In this document: positions 58,699 through 64,000 of the stretch, piece by piece | How positions within the stretch are numbered: the first letter of the stretch is position 1 | Layout: every line of letters starts with the position of its first letter | Assembly: GCF_015832195.1 (NCBI RefSeq) | Contig: NC_052030.1 | Coordinates: 8,575,439 to 8,639,438 of the forward strand | Source: Motacilla alba alba | Lineage: Eukaryota > Chordata > Aves > Passeriformes > Motacillidae | Direction: 5' to 3' | DNA length: 64,000 nt | Notes under the pieces: generated by a model | The model's database searches: none | Seen by the model: only the letters and a program-made list of their open reading frames with translations | What the model was told of the DNA's origin: nothing | Translations under genes and position numbers: made by a program

Positions 58699-61600
58699 TT
58701 TGTTCCTAATTTTTAGGAAAGGAGCTCTCTTGATGAATAATATTATAGCAATACTAGCCTCCATTTTAATGGGGATCAGTTTTCCTACAGGATTGTTTGA
58801 GTTACTGATTGCTGGAAGGTTTTTGATTGGCATAAATTCAGGTGAATAATTTCTAATTCCTACTATCAATAAACTCTGATGAATGATACATTATTGTTAT
58901 TTCTGATCCTTTAGGTTTTATGATGAAAATGTTCCGTAGTGTAGCTTGGAATCTGAAGGCAGCTAAATGAATAGGAAATTAATTAAGTCCCATTTTGTAT
59001 GTGTTTTGGTTTAGTAACTCTTTGCAAAGCAATTTCTATTGATAGGAAAATGTTTTTTCCATTTACTTGCAGGTGTTGGGCTCTGTGTGCAGCCTCTTTA
59101 TATTGGGGAGTTTGCCCCAAAGCACCTAAGAGGTGGCTTGGCCATGGGGACTTCCATCTTTCTGACTGGGGGAATTCTGACAGGACAAATAATTGGTTTG
59201 AGGTAAGAAATGTTTGAGACTTTTTTTCCTTTTTAGTTTTGTGCCTGCGTAAAGAATTCCAATTTCCTACAGCTCATTGCAGGACATTCCTTGTGCCATT
59301 GTAGCATTAGAATTCACTCGAGGTCCCCCAGGAGAAGAATATCCTGCTGGAGTCACATTATTCCTACAGCTGCCAGCCGTCAGTGCTGTCTCCTCAGGGA
59401 GGTAGTGTCACTTTAGATGGGTCACCAGAGCAGCATCAGTAAAGCAGCCACATTTGAGCTGAGTTCATGTTTTCTGCCAATTTCTTGCTGGAGACAGTGC
59501 ACGTTGGCAAGGACTTGAGAGCAAAGGACTCACATTTCTGTATCACAGCACTGGCACTGCTTTTGTCCCCTGTGTGATCAGAAGAAGTTGCTCAGGCCTT
59601 CATCCAGCTGGAACTTAGAAGTTCCAAGTGCAGAGACTGCACTAAATAGCAACCAATTGTTAATTATTATATTTCTTTGCCTTCTTTTCCACATTTCTCA
59701 CAGAGAATTATTGGGTGGAGAAAAGCATTGGCCTCTGTTGCTATCCAGCAGCTGTATTCCAGCATTAGCCCAACTGTTATTCCTTCCATGGTTTCCTGAA
59801 AGTCCCAGATATCTTCTTATTGACAGAGGTGATGAGCTGAGCTGTGCCAAAGGTAACATCTATGCTTTCTGTTCTCCAGAAGGGTACAGTGAATATATTG
59901 GGTTCCAGATTCTCCTTTTATCTTTATCCACACAGCACAGTTGTATCATCTAGTGCTTTTTGGCCCACGTTTTTCCTCCAGTGAGCTTATATGGAAAAAG
60001 GGATTGTGGAATTCAGGAGCCCATGATGGGTTATGAACAAAACTTCATTATCCTGTTTCAAATAGAAGTTCATTGACTGGAGCTCCAAGCTGATTACTCT
60101 CAGTGGAAAGTTCATTATCAGGATCATCAAAACTCCTACGGTTGACCTTAAGAAGACAGATTGTCACTTGAAATATACTTAATTATGAAGATTTTAAAGG
60201 AACTGATGCTGTATAGTCTTTAAGTTTTAAGACCATTTGTAAAGATTTTAGTCTGGGATCCAAATGACTTCTGATTATATTTGCCTAAGGGAAAGGATTT
60301 TCTGTCTTTGCCCCAGCTCACTAACTGCATCCCATTGGCAACATTAAAGTCAGGGCCATAACAAAGGACTCAATATCTGCCTAGAATTTAAGCAAAACTC
60401 CTCAAACTGGTAAGAGTGTCCTTTAAGGAAAAGAGTATTTGAAGGTCTGAAGTTCAGATACAAAATATTTTGCCTGGTGAATATTTCAAGGTCAGTTATT
60501 CCTCTAAAAAGAAGGGAAAAAATGCCACAGAACTCTCTAAATCCACCACAGAAAAAAAAATGCTGAAAAACCAGCAATGAACAAGCAAGTCACAAAGTAA
60601 ATTTTTCATATCCTAGCAAAAGCCAGGTCATTTTGAAAAGAGATGATTTCCCAGGAGTTGTGGTTAATAGGTAAACATAAATTATTTTTTTCCTATTTGT
60701 AGCTTTGAAACGATTTCATGGTTCCTCAGAGTATCGGAGGGAGATGGAAGACATCCAGCGGGAATGCTTTGCCTTAGCTGGGGAGAAACCCAAGAAGCCC
60801 TGGCAGTTATTCACTGACCGTGCTGTGCGATGGCAGCTCATCACTGTCATCGTGATGACAATGGGCCAGCAGCTCAGTGGCATTAATGCTGTAAGAGTTC
60901 CTACGGACAAACAGCTTAAACACCTTGTTTTCAACCATTTATTAACACAAAGGAGCCACATAGAGAAGCTCAGCTAAATGGGATAAGTGGGAAAGAATGT
61001 CCTTGCATTATTTTGGTGTTCCCCTTTAATTTTTTTCTCATTTCTGTGTTTCTGGTATGCAAACTTTTCTAAAGAATGACTTGATACTTCCTCTGAAAAA
61101 CATTCCTCTGAAAAAGTAAATAAAGGTGGACCAGCTTATCCCAGTGTGTCTGGTTTAAGAATATAAAGCATATTCAGTAAGTTGAATAATCCTCTTGGCT
61201 TTTATGATAGCAATATGTTTACTTAGACATTAATTTAACAGATTGTTGAATCTGTAACATTGAATGTTGAATTAGTAACTCACAACATAAAATACACTGA
61301 TCTATATATTTAGTATGAACATGACTTTGTTTCCAGACAATGTTTTAAATACCAGAAAAACCTCATTGTTTGTTTTTGGTTTTTTTTTCTGTTGTAGATT
61401 TATTTCTACGCAACTTACGTTTTTGAACAAGCTGGGATCGTGGCAGAAAAAATCCCATATGTGACACTTGGCACTGGAGTTTGTGAATGTCTCACAGCCC
61501 TCTCCTGTGTAAGGAGCAGTTTGTTCTACCTGCCAGTACAAACAGTAATGATTCTTCTTGAAGAATATTGGTAAAAATGAGATCAGTATATTAACAGAAG

Positions 61601-64000
61601 ATTGTATCTTGCCCACAGGGTTTGCTGATAGACTATGTGGGAAGAAGATGCCTTATCATTGGGGGTTATCTCCTCATGACGCTCTGGTGCACTGTTCTGA
61701 CCTTCTCTCTGACTTACCAGGTGCAAAGGACTCGTTCCTGTTACCCAGTGTGACTGAGGAGTGAAAAGGGCTCGTGGTTACACAGTAAGGGGGAATGGGT
61801 TTAAACTGGGAGTAGGGTTAGATTAGGTATTAGGAAGAAAGTCTTCCCTGTGAGGGTGCTGAGGTCCTGGTGCAGGGTGCCCAGAGAAGCTGTGGCTGTC
61901 CCATCCCTGGAAGTGTTCAAGGCCAGGTTGGATGGGGCTTAGAATAACCTGGGATAGTGGAAGGTGTCCCTGCCCATGGCCAGGAGTGGGATGGGATGAG
62001 CTTTAAAGCCCCTTCCAGCCCAGCCCACGCTAGGATTACATAATTCTATGATATGATTTAGTAAAAATTATTGAATGAACACTGTTTAATTTCTCTGAAG
62101 CAGTACTGTTAAATGAATTAGCTGTAAAAGAGTCGTAAAAGACTGCTGGTCTTAACTGAAATAAAATACAGAAGGAAACATAACTGTTAAGCCAGACTTT
62201 AAAACTGGATTATCAAAATCTGAGCTAAACCTTCTCATTGTCTTCTGTTTCAGGATCTGTACTCCTGGGTGCCTTACATGAGCATGATGTGTGTATTTGC
62301 CTTCATCTTGAGCTTCGGGCTGGGCCCAGGTATTGCAGTGGAACGTGTGTGAGTGGGGGAAGGGCTGGGAGGGCTGGGTGTCACGCAGCCAAGAAGCCTT
62401 TGCAGCACAGCTGCTGCTGCTGTGGCTGAGCAGCCCAAGGGAGGCCATCCTGTGGCCCACAGCTGAGGCTTACCATGCACAATTCTGGGGCAGTTGCGTG
62501 TGAGGGAGGGCTTAGTTCTGCCCTTCAGAGCAGAGGGGCTCTACACCCATCAGGAGGAGTCTGCTCCCTGATCAGTGCTGCTGAAATGGGGCTGTGTTTC
62601 AGTGGGAAACTTCCTGCAAGGGCAGCAGCCTCAGAATTGTGCTGTTAGGAACTATAATAGATCAGCTAATGGCATATTCAAAAGCAAGTCAGTCTTTTGT
62701 AGCATTACAAATACCTCAAATGGACGTTTAGCACAATTCTCTGTTCTGTTTCTGAACCATCCTCAGGTGGCATAACCAACACCCTGACAGCTGAGTTATT
62801 TGTCCAGTCCTCACGTCCTGCTGCCTACATGATCGCAGGGACTGTGAGCTGGATTAGTTTCTTCACAGTTGGGATGCTTTTTCCCTTCATAGTGGTGAGT
62901 ATGAACAGCACAATTTCCATTTCACCTGCTCCCAGGTTCCATCCCATTGCTTGTCCTGCATTATATACACTTGTATATATTACTGACACTTGACCAGAAT
63001 GCTGCCCCTCAAATGAGGTTAACTCATTAGATTAGATTAGATTCAGTCCCTCTTAAAAGTATTTTTTTACACATCACAAACCTCAATATAATCTGATAAA
63101 TGAAAAGTAAAGGAATGCACGGGAGGGCAATGTTCATGTTCAGATGAAAAAAAACAGAGAAGGTATCAAAAGCAGAAGGACTTAATCAGGTACTGAGATT
63201 TTGATAAAACATTTTTAATAGTGCCTTGTGCTTTTATGGCAAAGTAACGTTCAGGTGCTACCTGTGGCCAACAAGTCACATCTCTGAGAACTTGCTGAAC
63301 TGACAGAGAGTTCTGTAAGCAGATTATTAGGAAAGGCAAGACAGGCTTTCATCTCCAGCTTTGTATTTTTAGTTTTAGCACATGTTCTTGACAGCAAAAC
63401 CCGCAGGAACAGTGTGCATCTGTGTATCTGGATCTGCCTGTCCTTTCTTCATGGTGGAGCTCTGCTTCTCAGTGAGACAGTTGTTTTTTTAAATGTGCAG
63501 CATTGAAAAATATTAACATTCAGAGAAACTTAAATTATATAATCTTAAAAATATGTGACAGCTAAGTAGCAAATGTTGACTTCTAGATTGTGACATTTGA
63601 CTGTTTAAATGGTTTATCTTTTTTAAAAATAAAAGTCTACTCAGTAATTGCACAGCTCTTGGCAGTCTTTTATCTAAAAAGTTACAGGTAAAGATTAGGT
63701 TGAATGACTCCTTTTAGAGAAACATCTGAGCAGCAATGTCAAGCATAAATGGAAACAAAAAGCTTGTTTTCTCAAACCTACTATTATTACACTTGAAATA
63801 TGTTGCAATCACATTTATTTTCAGAACGGACTGAAGCAGTATTGTTTTGTGGTCTTCTTACTGGAGTGCTTCTTTGTTGCTGCTTTCATCTTCCTCATAA
63901 TTCCTGAGACAAAAAACAAATCTTTTCTGGAAATCAAAAAGGAATTTAACAAGCTTAATTTTGGAAGAAATGCCAGGAAAAAGGAAACGGAGCTTTATGA
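53829..64000 (+). CDS. SLC2A11B: GLUT11-like facilitative sugar transporter (probably SLC2A11B), 3' end off the window
   Basis: Exons: 53,829-53,846; 56,167-56,265; 57,823-57,983; 58,717-58,841; 59,073-59,202; 59,704-59,852; 60,703-60,890; 61,398-61,508; 61,619-61,720; 62,254-62,329; 62,767-62,894; and 63,825 to the edge. All junctions are GT/AG and in phase, giving 487 residues before the cut. Family marks are [18 protein letters not shown] in helix 1 (22-39), sequon NET at 46-48, GRKG after helix 2, PESPRYLL after helix 6 (209-216), QQLSGINA (283-290) in helix 7, VGRR (334-337), and PETK (456-459) after helix 12. The first exon is only six codons and is chosen from its donor and phase, so it is the least certain. 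Class II GLUT11 relatives transport hexoses; in birds and fish SLC2A11B is tied to pterin pigment cells. SLC2A11 proper remains possible. Confidence 0.88.
53847..56166 (+). other. SLC2A11B: Intron 1 of the SLC2A11-like gene
   Basis: This intron separates the six-codon first exon from exon 2. It contains A-rich and T-rich tracts near 54,080 and 54,140 and no other gene I can recognise. Sequence around 55,400-55,530 ends in CTGTGACTCTATGAAT, weakly CR1-like. The assignment depends on exon 1 being correct. Confidence 0.6.
56563..56900 (-). mobile_element. Diverged CR1 LINE fragment in intron 2 of the transporter gene
   Basis: Antisense CR1 blocks include TTGGAAGGGACCTACAATGA, TTAGTCCAACTACC, GACCACTTGTCTAGGAAGCC, TTGACCACCCTTTCTGTAGG and AAGTTTAAACCTCCCCTGAC. 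The copy is degraded and non-coding. Confidence 0.75.
58623..58696. repeat. (TTA)n microsatellite, about 25 units, at a splice acceptor
   Basis: About 74 bp of uninterrupted TTA repeats lie in intron 3 of the transporter gene and end 20 bp before exon 4. The usual branch-point and polypyrimidine region must lie in the short remaining segment or within the repeat itself, which offers many TTATTAT-like branch sequences. Confidence 0.97.
61765..62056 (+). mobile_element. CR1 LINE 3' fragment in intron 9 of the transporter gene
   Basis: Sense CR1 blocks are clear: AGATTAGGTATTAGGAAGAA, GGTGCAGGGTGCCCAGAGAA, GCTGTGGCTGTCCCATCCCT, TTCAAGGCCAGGTTGGATGG, GGAAGGTGTCCCTGCCCATG, CCCCTTCCAGCCC and TAATTCTATGATATGA. 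It is the best preserved copy in the window and begins close after exon 9. Confidence 0.92.

Overview
This is vertebrate nuclear DNA, almost certainly from a bird. The repeats are CR1 LINE fragments of the avian type, and the gene order ZNRF3 - XBP1 - CCDC117 matches the conserved amniote block on human 22q12 and, from memory, chicken chromosome 15. Genes have many short exons, and their promoters sit in very GC-rich CpG islands. The species cannot be fixed from the sequence.

Layout. (1) 1-18,975: first intron of ZNRF3 (minus strand), with two CR1 relics and no recognisable exon. (2) 18,976-19,215: ZNRF3 coding exon 1, inside a CpG island (about 18.4-20.0 kb). (3) 19.98-22.4 kb: upstream spacer with one CR1 and a GC-rich patch carrying a strong CTCF-like core at 22,271. 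(4) 22.4-33.56 kb: a very large minisatellite made of a 27-bp acidic-codon unit and simpler GATGAR-type repeats. Its purine-rich strand is on + before a 1,000-N gap (27,144-28,143) and on - after it, so the array is drawn as two head-to-head arms. A roughly 250-bp non-satellite island within the left edge of the array has a diverged inverted partner at 35.0-35.26 kb, outside the array. (5) 33.7-41.6 kb: CR1 with an internal 63-bp tandem expansion, then intergenic DNA with small tandem duplications. (6) 41.6-45.0 kb: XBP1 (plus strand), five coding exons, with an intact 26-nt IRE1 intron and both reading frames of the last exon open. (7) 46.7-53.3 kb: CCDC117 (minus strand), convergent with XBP1. 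(8) 53.3-53.8 kb: a shared bidirectional promoter with three ZNF143-like motifs exactly 32 bp apart. (9) 53.83-64.0 kb: a GLUT11-like sugar transporter gene (probably SLC2A11B), twelve exons seen, running off the right edge.

The genes do not form one pathway. ZNRF3 is a membrane ubiquitin ligase that dampens Wnt signalling; XBP1 is the IRE1-spliced transcription factor of the unfolded-protein response; CCDC117 is a poorly characterised coiled-coil protein; the transporter belongs to a family linked to pigment cells in birds and fish. The part not explained by known genes is the satellite block between the ZNRF3 and XBP1 promoters. It has no stop codon in any of the six frames for long stretches, carries a splice-donor-like motif in most units, has higher-order repeats, and appears inverted around an unresolved gap. 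I treat it as non-coding or of unknown function, because its open frames follow from the repeat unit itself.
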